The position numbers and the translations under genes are program-made. This document shows, piece by piece, positions 1 to 6,165 of a DNA stretch of 9,386 nucleotides (position 1 is the first letter of the stretch; each line of letters starts with the position of its first letter). Source of the stretch: Verrucomicrobiota bacterium (GTDB lineage Bacteria > Verrucomicrobiota > Verrucomicrobiia > Chthoniobacterales > JAFAMB01); the NCBI GenBank assembly GCA_019242435.1, contig JAFAVN010000588.1, positions 1 to 9,386 on the forward strand, given 5' to 3'. The notes beneath the pieces are model-generated. The model searched no databases. It had not been told where the DNA came from and was given only the letters and a program-made list of their open reading frames with translations.

Positions 1-4
1 CAGA

Positions 5-700
5 CTATTTCTTGCCCCACTGGTTACGGAATCGCATCGACGCATCGCGTGAAATAGGCTCACCATGGCCGAACCCGGCAGCATCGAATGAAAGACTAGC
101 AAGTTTGCGCTGGCTGGCGCGCCCGTCCTGCAAATTCTCAAAGCCGACGGGATCACCGAGCCCCATGACGTTCATGCAAACATCACCTGCGAACAGCATA
201 CGTCCCGGACGCCATAGCAAGGCGACCTGTCCCGCGCAATGCCCAGGAGTGTGTATAACTTCAATACCGCCGGCGATGGGAAGTATGTCCCCATCCGCCA
301 AAGGCAGGTCAATGGCAACCGGCGGCACTCGCTCGTTGTGATCGTAGAACAGCCTGCACAACGCTTGCCGCAACAGACCAGGAGCCCCCTCCATCGGCCG
401 GAAAGGGCCGCCACTCTCGGCAATAGGAATATCGAGCGGGTGCATATAGGTCCTCGCATTGGTTGTCCGGATGATTGCAGCCGCACTACCGATATGATCA
501 GGGTGCCCATGAGTGAAAATCAGGTGCTTGAGTTGGTCCGGCGCACGGCCAAGGCCGCGGATCGCCTCAAACACAGCTGCCTCCTTACCGGGGAAGCCGG
601 CGTCGATTAGTGTCAACCCGTCCTCGCCCTCAATCAGGAAGGCGTTTGCCTTCCCCATCGGGACAACGTGGACGCCCTTGATAACACGCTTCACAGCCAT
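5..700 (-). CDS. MBL-fold metallo-hydrolase
   Basis: A complete 231-residue metallo-beta-lactamase-fold hydrolase. The full metal-binding set is visible: THGHPDH at 63-69 (H64, H66, D68, H69), TPGH with H154, AGD with D173, and GFGHGEP with H212. This predicts a dinuclear metal site, usually zinc, in a cytoplasmic enzyme; there is no signal peptide. The compact length and the glyoxalase-II-like motif spacing fit the large 'MBL fold metallo-hydrolase' group, which includes thioesterases, lactonases and glyoxalase II relatives. The sequence does not show which substrate is used. The ATG at 700 is supported by AGGAAG eight bases upstream, the clearest Shine-Dalgarno in the window. It ends in TAG, while the other genes end in TGA. 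It lies 79 bp downstream of thpR on the same strand and may be co-transcribed with it. Fold assignment is certain, function is not. Confidence 0.93.
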   Translation of the reverse strand: MAVKRVIKGVHVVPMGKANAFLIEGEDGLTLIDAGFPGKEAAVFEAIRGLGRAPDQLKHLIFTHGHPDHIGSAAAIIRTTNARTYMHPLDIPIAESGGPFRPMEGAPGLLRQALCRLFYDHNERVPPVAIDLPLADGDILPIAGGIEVIHTPGHCAGQVALLWRPGRMLFAGDVCMNVMGLGDPVGFENLQDGRASQRKLASLSFDAAGFGHGEPISRDASMRFRNQWGKK

Positions 701-708
701 GGGCAGAA

Positions 709-714
709 CTTCCT
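709..714 (-). promoter_or_regulatory. Ribosome binding site of the MBL hydrolase gene
   Basis: On the minus strand this reads AGGAAG, eight bases before the ATG at 700. It is a good Shine-Dalgarno match and fixes the start of the MBL-fold gene. Most other starts in this window lack such a clear site. Confidence 0.6.
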
Positions 715-736
715 GCGCCGTTCACGACCTAAACAC

Positions 737-742
737 ACTATA
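737..742 (-). promoter_or_regulatory. Possible -10 element for the MBL hydrolase gene
   Basis: The minus strand reads TATAGT here, a five-of-six match to TATAAT, about 36 bases before the ATG at 700. No convincing -35 hexamer lies 16-18 bases upstream, so this is only a candidate. The gene may instead be read through from thpR. Confidence 0.2.
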
Positions 743-760
743 CTGACTACGCTATAAACA

Positions 761-770
761 GGCGTACGCC
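761..770. repeat. Short perfect palindrome GGCGTACGCC
   Basis: A 10-bp perfect palindrome in the 79-bp gap between the thpR stop and the MBL gene, ten bases after the thpR stop codon. On the minus strand it is followed by TGTTTATAG. The stem would be only three or four base pairs, and there is no proper U-run, so a terminator is unlikely. It could be an operator half-site pair or chance. Confidence 0.25.
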
Positions 771-779
771 AATGCAGGC

Positions 780-1325
780 TCAGAAGTCCCGGCGCATTTC
801 TAAATGGTGAATCGCCCCCCCTGGTGCTAGCACGCTCGAATACAGCTGAAAGCCCGTAACCTCGAACATACCGAAATCTGTTTCTGCGTATCTGCGTATG
901 AACGGCTGAAGTGCTTGCCCGGAAATGCTTTTGGCGCGCCCAACGGTGACATGCGGATGAAAAGGCTTGAGATCTGGTTCCAGTCCCGCATGAAGGACTG
1001 CATCCTGAATGCGCCGATGCAGCGCAAAGAGATGAGGATGCCCTTTCCCTACGCCCGCCCAAACGACTGATGGGCGCCCGCGGATGTTGAAAACGCCGAC
1101 ACCGCAAAGAGGTAGAAGAAAGGGCGGCACCTGGACCTCGCGCAGAGCTTCGCACAACCGATCCTCCGCGTTCGCTTCCACGTCGCCGAGGAAGCTCAGC
1201 GTCAAGTGAAACTGTTCCTCGGACAGCCAGCGAAGTCCGGCTAAATGGGGATCAAGCGAGAGCAGCCTCGTCTTGCAGCTGGCCGGCAGATCGAGCCCAA
1301 CGAAAAGTCGTTTCGATGGTTGCAT
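780..1325 (-). CDS. thpR: RNA 2',3'-cyclic phosphodiesterase (2H family, ThpR/LigT-like)
   Basis: A complete 181-residue member of the 2H phosphoesterase superfamily. Both signature tetrapeptides are present: HLTL at 40-43 (H40, T42), followed by SFLG, and HVTV at 125-128 (H125, T127) within HPHVTVGR. The N-terminal RLFVGLDLP (6-14) is typical of the first strand of the family. Known members hydrolyse 2',3'-cyclic phosphates on RNA ends to 2'-phosphates, and some join tRNA halves in vitro through 2'-5' linkages. The physiological role in bacteria is unclear. The length matches the usual 175-190 residues and no residue of the active site is missing. The ATG at 1325 precedes the RLFVGL strand by five residues; the upstream sequence TTTGGTAG is only a weak ribosome site. 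The repeat-filled spacer 1326-1684 separates it from ubiA. Confidence 0.93.
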   Translation of the reverse strand: MQPSKRLFVGLDLPASCKTRLLSLDPHLAGLRWLSEEQFHLTLSFLGDVEANAEDRLCEALREVQVPPFLLPLCGVGVFNIRGRPSVVWAGVGKGHPHLFALHRRIQDAVLHAGLEPDLKPFHPHVTVGRAKSISGQALQPFIRRYAETDFGMFEVTGFQLYSSVLAPGGAIHHLEMRRDF

Positions 1326-1420
1326 CTACCAAAATAATCCGGGATTCACCAAAGCGCTTTTACCCTGCTCATCCGAGCGCCGCTTGCCTCAATCCCGCCA
1401 AGGTTTTCGCCTGCCCGGGA

Positions 1421-1480
1421 ATGGAGGGGAGCCACTTTGCAGGCAACGAACTCTACCGGGCGGCTCCCGAGAACAGCCCA
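1421..1480 (+). repeat. Palindromic repeat, copy A
   Basis: Starts AATGGAGGGGAGCCACTTTG and ends GCGGCTCCCGAGAACAGCCC. GGGAGCCAC and GCGGCTCCC within the copy are complementary with one mismatch, so the copy can form a hairpin by itself. Over the first 40 bases it differs from copy B at three positions, and over the last 20 at two. It lacks a 10-base segment (ATCGCAACAG) that copy B has in the middle. Confidence 0.75.
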
Positions 1481-1582
1481 CCGAGCGGTAACGCCAACAG
1501 CTTCCGCCTTCTTTCGATCGGATAATCGACAAGTCGAAATAGGGGAAAAGTGCAAAAGGCGCCACTGGGTTCCAGAAGCTCA

Positions 1583-1653
1583 GGGGCCGTTCTCGGGAGC
1601 CGGCTGTTGCGATCCGGTGGAGTTCGTCGCCTGCAAAGCGGCTCCCCTCCATT
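1583..1653 (-). repeat. Palindromic repeat, copy B
   Basis: Read on the minus strand it begins AATGGAGGGGAGCCGCTTTG and ends CCGGCTCCCGAGAACGGCCCC. It is nearly identical to copy A in inverted orientation, apart from the 10-base central insertion. The complementary ends GGGAGCCGC and CCGGCTCCC allow a self-hairpin with one mismatch. It sits just downstream of ubiA in the direction of transcription. Confidence 0.75.
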
Positions 1654-1684
1654 CGCGCCGGGATGAGCGAAAACCGCGATCTAC

Positions 1685-2536
1685 TCACTTGGCCAATACA
1701 AATACATCAGCGCATACGGCCAAAACAAAAATCAGGCCGACGAACGCGTTGCTTTGAAAGAATGCGCGGTTGATCCCGGCCAGGTCGAGGGTGGCTGCCG
1801 CCCGGTGTTCGTAGAAGAGGGCGCCGGCAACCGCCAGTAGCGCGACGTAATAGATCCAACCCAAGGCGCTGAGCAGACCAAAACCAAGGAGGCAAATCAG
1901 TAACGCGCCATGCATGAATTGCGCTATCCGGAGGCTGGCCGGAACTCCGAACCGGACCACCATGGAGTGGAGCCCTTGTTTCCGATCAAATTCGTAGTCC
2001 TGGGTGGCATAGATCAGGTCAAACCCACCGACCCAGAAGATGACGCCAATCGCAAGGATAACCGGCGGCCAGGCGAAGTGCCCGCATACCGCCAACCAGG
2101 CGCCAACCGGTGCGATGGCCAACGAGAGACCAAGGAAAAATTGGGTATAAGGGGTGAACCGTTTGGTGAACGAATAGAAGAAAACGATGGCCAACGCGAT
2201 CGGGGACAAAACAAAACAGAGTGGATTGATAAACCAGCAGGTCACCAGAAACGCCAACGCGGAGAAACCAACTAAACAGTAAGCCGCCGGTTTCGATACG
2301 AGCTTGTGCCGCCCGGCGGTTCGCGGGTTAAGTTTATCCATCTCCCAGTCTGCCACTCGGTTAAATGCCATCGCCGCCGTCCGGGCAAATACCATGGCCA
2401 ACAGAATCAACAAAACGATCGACCAGTTGGGCAATCCACGGGCGGCCACCAGCATCGATCCAAGAGCGAATGGGAGCGCAAAGACGGTATGCGAGAATCG
2501 GATGAATTGAAGAGTACGTTGAAGTGCGGCTAACAC
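1685..2536 (-). CDS. ubiA: UbiA-family polyprenyltransferase (quinone biosynthesis)
   Basis: An integral-membrane aromatic prenyltransferase of 283 residues that transfers a polyprenyl chain to an aromatic ring during quinone synthesis. Both Asp-rich diphosphate-Mg sites are visible: NRVADWEMDKLNPRT at 59-73 (N59, D63, D67) and DLIYATQDYEFD at 173-184 (D173, D180, D184). Long hydrophobic segments fill the rest, as expected for the multi-helix UbiA fold. The N-terminal FSHTVFALPFAL (14-25) and the YATQD motif point to the 'UbiA-like' subfamily, some of which (MqnP) act in the futalosine menaquinone pathway rather than on 4-hydroxybenzoate; the symbol is therefore family level. The start is a GTG. 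No ATG, GTG or TTG occurs in frame for over 100 bases upstream, and the next Met is residue 28, inside the conserved region. No Shine-Dalgarno is visible. Confidence 0.9.
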   Translation of the reverse strand: MLAALQRTLQFIRFSHTVFALPFALGSMLVAARGLPNWSIVLLILLAMVFARTAAMAFNRVADWEMDKLNPRTAGRHKLVSKPAAYCLVGFSALAFLVTCWFINPLCFVLSPIALAIVFFYSFTKRFTPYTQFFLGLSLAIAPVGAWLAVCGHFAWPPVILAIGVIFWVGGFDLIYATQDYEFDRKQGLHSMVVRFGVPASLRIAQFMHGALLICLLGFGLLSALGWIYYVALLAVAGALFYEHRAAATLDLAGINRAFFQSNAFVGLIFVLAVCADVFVLAK

Positions 2537-2545
2537 AGAAGAGGA

Positions 2546-2573
2546 ATAGCAGATAGCAAATAGCAGATAGCAG
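2546..2573. repeat. Heptamer tandem repeat, four units
   Basis: Four adjacent 7-base units on the plus strand: ATAGCAG, ATAGCAA, ATAGCAG, ATAGCAG. The array ends nine bases upstream of the ubiA GTG start (2536), inside its presumed leader. A unit gain or loss would change leader length by seven bases. It is too short and regular to be a CRISPR. Confidence 0.8.
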
Positions 2574-2691
2574 AGAAAGCAATGCGGAACGGGGATTGTC
2601 CAAATTGAAGATGACCTGCGGTCTACGTGCCTCTGCGAGGGGAGGTTAACGGAGTTTGACTGCGATAATGAGCGGCGTCGCCTAGTGATGA

Positions 2692-2762
2692 CTGGAGGGG
2701 ACCGCTTTGCAGGCCGCTAACTCCATGCGTGGCTAGCAGGCGGCTCCCGGGAATCGCCCAGC
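2692..2762 (+). repeat. Palindromic repeat, copy C
   Basis: Begins CTGGAGGGGACCGCTTTGCA and ends GGCGGCTCCCGGGAATCGCC. It shares GGAGGGGA, CGCTTTGCAGGC, AACTCC and GCGGCTCCCG with copies A and B. It lies in the spacer between the ppiD-like gene and ubiA. No inverted partner is visible in this spacer. Confidence 0.7.
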
Positions 2763-2782
2763 AGTTTCTATCAGCCCTAGTG

Positions 2783-2798
2783 CTGGAGGGAAGCCGCT
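2783..2798 (+). repeat. Truncated half-copy of the palindromic repeat
   Basis: CTGGAGGGAAGCCGCT matches only the left end of the repeat family (CTGGAGGGGAGCCGCT) with one change. The remaining part is absent: sequence diverges directly and reaches the stop codon of the ppiD-like gene 14 bases later. It is in tandem with copy C. Confidence 0.5.
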
Positions 2799-2811
2799 GA
2801 ATGATCCGCGC

Positions 2812-4287
2812 TCAACCGGCTTGGAAACCGGACAGTGGCGAGCCGCCGGCTTTCTTAGTTGCGACCCGCAGCCATTCGCGAAATCCCATCAGACCGTAGC
2901 CCCGGTTTATCATCGGCAATTGATTTTTTTTGAAGTCGGCGTAGGCGGCCTGGTCAAGCGGCTCCCGGCTCAATAGATGAACAAACACGCTATTTTGTCC
3001 ATCAGCGAGCACATCAGAAGTATCGCCCGGATCAAGATGTAAGTTGTTCTGGCTGATCAGGGTCGCAATCGCCTGGCTGGCACCCGGACTGGCTATGCTG
3101 AACGGCGCCGGGGTTTCTGGAGTTACACCTGCCTTTTTGGCCGCTTCCAGAAAGCTGGTGCCGGCTTTGGTTTCTTTGAGAATCGCCGAACGCACGGCAT
3201 CGGCTTTCATGGCAGCAACGACTTGGCCGCGCACAGCCGCCAAAGGGGCTGCATGGGCAGGATCAAGGCTCACCAGCTTGGCTACGTAAAAACCGTCCGC
3301 TCCTTGGATTACGTCGGTGACGGGTTGATCTTTCGTTAAAGCCGTAGCGGCGTGTACCAGCCCAGCTTCTTTCGCAATCAATGGGTCTGGATCCTTATCG
3401 GTGAACATGCCGGTCTGATCGACGTGCAAGTTCTTTTCTTGTGCCGTTTTTTCGAAAGTGTCGGGGTGTTCGACTACCGCGGTCTGGAAAGCTTCGGCAC
3501 TGTCTGCCAATGACTTCAACACTGCTTGCTTCTCCTTCGTATCCAGCTTCTTCTGATTATCCGTGAGGGTGAACGCCACGAACTGGATCTTGCGTTTTTC
3601 CGGTAACTCGTATCGATAACTGTGATCCTGGTAAAAAGCATTTACGGCGGTATCAGGAAAGTCGTGGTTATCCTTATAATCGGCTGCCTTAAAAGACAAA
3701 ACTGCCAGATTCATCTTGTTATTCGCTAACTCATATTGGCGACGTAACCCTGACTCCGGCACGTGGGAGGCACCCGAAACCAAGTCGACGACCTTTTCGA
3801 TCCTGAGATTATCGGCAACGACACCGTCGATATCGGCAGGTGTAAACCCTTGCATGCCGACGGCAGTAACGAATTCCCGGTATTTGTTCGGGTCAAATTT
3901 ACCATCGGTCTGGAATGGGGGAAGGGCTTTTTCGGCATCCCGAATACTGGAATCCGAGGGTTCGATTTGGAGCGCTTTGGCTTCGTCTCGCAATATCAAC
4001 AGGTTCCAGGCAAAACCGAGGGTTTCCTCGTCTCGGGTATGGGCGTCGGTAGCTCTTAACAGCTCGTAGAAACCCGGTAGGCCCAAGGAGTAGCCCAGCC
4101 TTAACGTGTTACCTAACTTTTGGACATCCTCCACGGTGACGGGCTTACGATTCACGTTCCCGATGACCGCCTGCCCCCCGAACCGCGAGCGCGTCGTCGG
4201 ATTCAGAAAAATTACGAAGGTGACGATGGTCACCACGGTGATAAAGATCAGCAACACACGTTGCCGCTTGCGAAGGGTGTCTAACAT
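2812..4287 (-). CDS. PpiD/SurA-like membrane-anchored periplasmic folding factor
   Basis: A 491-residue protein with a short basic N-terminus (RKRQR, 6-10), one transmembrane segment (about 11-29) and a large soluble remainder, giving the single-anchor, periplasm-facing topology of PpiD. VIGNVNRKPVTVEDV (41-55) and the helical stretch to about 190 resemble the SurA N-terminal chaperone domain; GKFDPNKYREFV (129-140) is characteristic of this domain. Residues 225-345 occupy the place of a PPIC (parvulin) domain and end in DGFYVAKLVS (331-340), like the last parvulin strand. The usual parvulin signatures (a HILV-type strand, GGDLGWF) are not seen, so prolyl isomerase activity is doubtful and a chaperone role is more likely. 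The length is below the roughly 620 residues of enterobacterial PpiD. The ATG at 4287 is well placed before the anchor but has no clear ribosome site. Confidence 0.8.
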   Translation of the reverse strand: MLDTLRKRQRVLLIFITVVTIVTFVIFLNPTTRSRFGGQAVIGNVNRKPVTVEDVQKLGNTLRLGYSLGLPGFYELLRATDAHTRDEETLGFAWNLLILRDEAKALQIEPSDSSIRDAEKALPPFQTDGKFDPNKYREFVTAVGMQGFTPADIDGVVADNLRIEKVVDLVSGASHVPESGLRRQYELANNKMNLAVLSFKAADYKDNHDFPDTAVNAFYQDHSYRYELPEKRKIQFVAFTLTDNQKKLDTKEKQAVLKSLADSAEAFQTAVVEHPDTFEKTAQEKNLHVDQTGMFTDKDPDPLIAKEAGLVHAATALTKDQPVTDVIQGADGFYVAKLVSLDPAHAAPLAAVRGQVVAAMKADAVRSAILKETKAGTSFLEAAKKAGVTPETPAPFSIASPGASQAIATLISQNNLHLDPGDTSDVLADGQNSVFVHLLSREPLDQAAYADFKKNQLPMINRGYGLMGFREWLRVATKKAGGSPLSGFQAG

Positions 4288-4313
4288 TGGCGAATATTGA
4301 AGCTAGGATCGGA

Positions 4314-4341
4314 AGAATACCTGCTAGCGGCCGGAGCGCAA
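4314..4341 (-). promoter_or_regulatory. Candidate promoter of the ppiD-like gene
   Basis: On the minus strand TTGCGC (4336-4341) and TATTCT (4314-4319) are separated by 16 bases and lie about 26 bases before the ATG at 4287. Matches to the sigma-70 consensus are partial (three and four of six). It sits between the end of the fold-back element and the gene, so the gene may have its own promoter rather than depend on the nuo operon. Confidence 0.3.
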
Positions 4342-4401
4342 GAGGGGTAAGGGTTCAAGGTTTCGACTTCGCCGCGAACGCTTGACGCGAGTCCGACAGC
4401 T

Positions 4402-4508
4402 CTAGAGGAGACCCGTTTTGGAACGAGCTGAATAAGCTTCGCGTGTGTAACCACCGGCGCAATCTGGTTTAAAGATTCGATAACAGGCGGCTCCCGGGAA
4501 TGGCCCAG
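4402..4508 (+). repeat. Palindromic repeat, copy D (degenerate)
   Basis: The left end AGAGGAGACCCGTTTTGGAA is a diverged version of GGAGGGGAGCCGCTTTGCAG. The right end AGGCGGCTCCCGGGAATGG is nearly identical to copy C. The inner AATAAGCTTCGCGTG matches copy E (AATAAGGCTCGCGTG) and is not found in A-C, so D and E form a longer subtype. Confidence 0.6.
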
Positions 4509-4564
4509 CGAACTGCAGCGGTCGAACAGGTTTTTTTTGCGGGCAAACGTGGTTTGATGCTTGC

Positions 4565-4674
4565 CATTGGGTAATTCGCGGCAGCCGCCGGTTGGGGACG
4601 CTCGCGCCCAAGCACGCCGAGTTGGCTGGCACGCGAGCCTTATTGAAGTCGCTCCAAAGCGTCTCCCCTCCAGC
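4565..4674 (-). repeat. Palindromic repeat, copy E (degenerate)
   Basis: Read on the minus strand it begins GCTGGAGGGGAGACGCTTTG, continues AATAAGGCTCGCGTG, and ends CGGCGGCTGCCGCGAATTAC. It is the inverted partner of copy D; both arms of the repeat are recognisable while the middle differs. It lies about 54 bases after the nuoN stop in the direction of transcription. Confidence 0.6.
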
Positions 4675-4727
4675 AGCGGGGGAGTCAAATCACAGCGTTT
4701 GCGATAGCGACCGCTAACCTTGAACCC

Positions 4728-6161
4728 TCAACTCAGTAGCCCCGCGCCGAATTGAGGAAAAACGCCGAAGAGGAAAATCAAGATCACCAGGGCTGCGATG
4801 GTAACCGTGGACAGGATCCCGACTGAGATATTCGTAGGGGCGCCGGTGCTGGTCTGCCAGTACATCGCCCGCACCACTTTGAGGTAGTAGTAGAAACCGC
4901 AACCGACGGTGATGATGGCAAGCACGATCAGTAAAAACTGGCGCGATTCCAGCGCGACTTTGAACACCAGGAATTTACCTAGAAACCCGGCGGTAAGCGG
5001 GACTCCTGTCAACGAGGCCATTGCCACTAATAAACTAAAAGCCAGGAACGGTGATCGTTTACTCAGGCCGTTGAAGTGAATGATATCGTCCCCTTCCGAG
5101 TTCTTGGCGACGATAATCAGGATCAGGAAGGAAAGCAGGGTCATCAACAAGTAGGCCGCCAGGTAAACCACCACAGCAAGGCCGGCGTCAAATACGCCGA
5201 AGCTGGCGACGGCCATCAATAAGTAACCGGCATGACCGATGCTTGAGTAAGCCAGCAACCGCTTGAAATTGGTTTGGGGCAGCGCAGCCAGGTTCCCGTA
5301 AACGAGCGTCGCAGCCGCCAGAAGGACGATGGCAAGGGATATTTTGTCCTCCAGAGCAGGCAGAGTCTGAAAAGCCTCGACAACTCGGAGCAGAACAATG
5401 AAGCCGGCCGCCTTAGACCCGACCGATAAGAATGCCGTAACCGGGGTCGGAGCACCCTGATACACATCGGGCACCCAGAATTGAAACGGCGCCGCCGCAA
5501 TTTTGAACCCCAGCCCCACCAACACGAGCATGACGCCAAACAGCAACCCGGTCTGATTCCCTGCCGGAATCGAGGGCAGCACCTTGGATATGGCAGCGAG
5601 GTTAGTGTTTTGGGTGACGCCGTAGATCCAGGTGACGCCGTAAACAAAAAAGCCAGTGGAGAGGGCGGCTAGAATCAGGTATTTAGCGCCTGCTTCCAAA
5701 GAGGCCGCATTCCGCCTGGTAAAAGCAACCAGCGTGTAAAATGAGATCGTGACCAGCTCCAGGGAAACAAAAATCAAAATGAAATCTGCGGCTGAGGCCA
5801 TCCACATCATCCCGGCACAGGTCAGTATGGGAAGGGAGTAAAATTCGCCAATGCCGGCCTGCGGAGTAATCCCCGGAACAAACTTCCGCACGGTGTCCGA
5901 ATAATCGATGGACATGACCAGGATCACGATGGTGGTAACCAACGAGAATTTCTTAAAGAAAAGCGCGGGTTTGTCCTGGATATAACCGGCAATCCCGGAA
6001 GCTGAGAAGTCGCCGAACTGCAAGAGCAGGAAAACCGCGGCCAAACCGACGATTCCGATCGTGGCGATCGTGTTGCGATTCAGTCTTTCCGCAAACGACT
6101 CGACCAGCAGCAAGGCCATGCCGAGAGCTAAAACAATCAGTTCAACGATGATCGGAGACAT
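4728..6161 (-). CDS. nuoN: NADH-quinone oxidoreductase subunit N (NuoN)
   Basis: A complete 477-residue antiporter-like membrane subunit of complex I, one of three that move protons while NADH is oxidised and quinone reduced. Key residues are present: the TM5 glutamate E135 in SLELVTISFYTLVAF, the TM7 lysine K220 in GLGFKIAAAPFQFWVPD, K250 in SVGSKAAGF, and K396 in TM12 (AGFLGKF). The motif YQGAPTPVTAFLSV (234-247) is typical of NuoN. NFKRLLAYSSIGHAGY (298-313) keeps the conserved KRLLAYSS stretch. The length is close to the usual 480. The ATG at 6161 lies four bases after the nuoM stop; TGGAAA within the end of nuoM may serve as ribosome site, so translation is probably coupled. It is the last gene of the nuo cluster; a fold-back repeat begins directly at its stop. 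Confidence 0.97.
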   Translation of the reverse strand: MSPIIVELIVLALGMALLLVESFAERLNRNTIATIGIVGLAAVFLLLQFGDFSASGIAGYIQDKPALFFKKFSLVTTIVILVMSIDYSDTVRKFVPGITPQAGIGEFYSLPILTCAGMMWMASAADFILIFVSLELVTISFYTLVAFTRRNAASLEAGAKYLILAALSTGFFVYGVTWIYGVTQNTNLAAISKVLPSIPAGNQTGLLFGVMLVLVGLGFKIAAAPFQFWVPDVYQGAPTPVTAFLSVGSKAAGFIVLLRVVEAFQTLPALEDKISLAIVLLAAATLVYGNLAALPQTNFKRLLAYSSIGHAGYLLMAVASFGVFDAGLAVVVYLAAYLLMTLLSFLILIIVAKNSEGDDIIHFNGLSKRSPFLAFSLLVAMASLTGVPLTAGFLGKFLVFKVALESRQFLLIVLAIITVGCGFYYYLKVVRAMYWQTSTGAPTNISVGILSTVTIAALVILIFLFGVFPQFGAGLLS

Positions 6162-6165
6162 AAAG

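Larger units (their letters stand above)
1398..1678. repeat. Inverted pair of palindromic repeats (fold-back, copies A and B)
   Basis: The gene-free spacer between ubiA and thpR holds two head-to-head copies of the same repeat. Copy A on the plus strand begins near GGTTTTCGC at 1403; copy B on the minus strand begins with GGTTTTCGC around 1667-1675. The outer flank and core are both shared, so the arms can pair over roughly 70 bp with about 100 bp of unrelated sequence between (1486-1582). The outer edge lies six bases after the ubiA stop. No transposase or open frame with family features is present. The structure resembles REP/BIME or MITE-type non-coding elements. The exact boundaries are uncertain. 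Confidence 0.75.
4350..4728. repeat. 379-bp imperfect inverted repeat (fold-back element)
   Basis: The ends are a perfect 13-bp inverted repeat: AGGGTTCAAGGTT at 4350-4362 and its complement AACCTTGAACCCT at 4716-4728. Inside them the two arms (about 4350-4510 and 4565-4728) remain alignable almost throughout, for example AACGCT at 4377-4382 against AGCGTT at 4694-4699. Each arm carries one copy of the palindromic repeat (D and E), leaving a centre of about 55 bases. The outer right base is the first base of the nuoN stop codon on the plus strand. No open frame with protein-family features lies inside. It fills most of the gene-free spacer 4288-4727. No obvious target-site duplication is seen, so a mobile origin (MITE-like) is not proved. 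Confidence 0.7.

Noticed and set aside
1389..1688. 99-codon minus-strand open frame across repeat copies A and B
   Set aside because: Its sequence (MEGSRFAGDELHR and similar) is just a translation of the palindromic repeat. It has no family features, and repeat-derived open frames of this sort are a common annotation artefact.
2546..2573. CRISPR-like array
   Set aside because: The units are seven bases long and directly adjacent, with no spacers.
4531..4538. Run of eight T on the plus strand, possible terminator
   Set aside because: No plus-strand gene precedes it and no strong GC stem lies directly upstream. On the transcribed minus strand it is a run of A. It is the loop region of the fold-back.
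4281..4688. 135-codon minus-strand open frame across the 379-bp fold-back
   Set aside because: It lies wholly in the inverted repeat between nuoN and the ppiD-like gene, overlaps the start of the latter, is rich in Arg, Pro and Ser, and has no recognisable domain.
4350..4728. Complete insertion sequence
   Set aside because: There is no transposase frame and no visible target-site duplication. At most it is a non-autonomous element.
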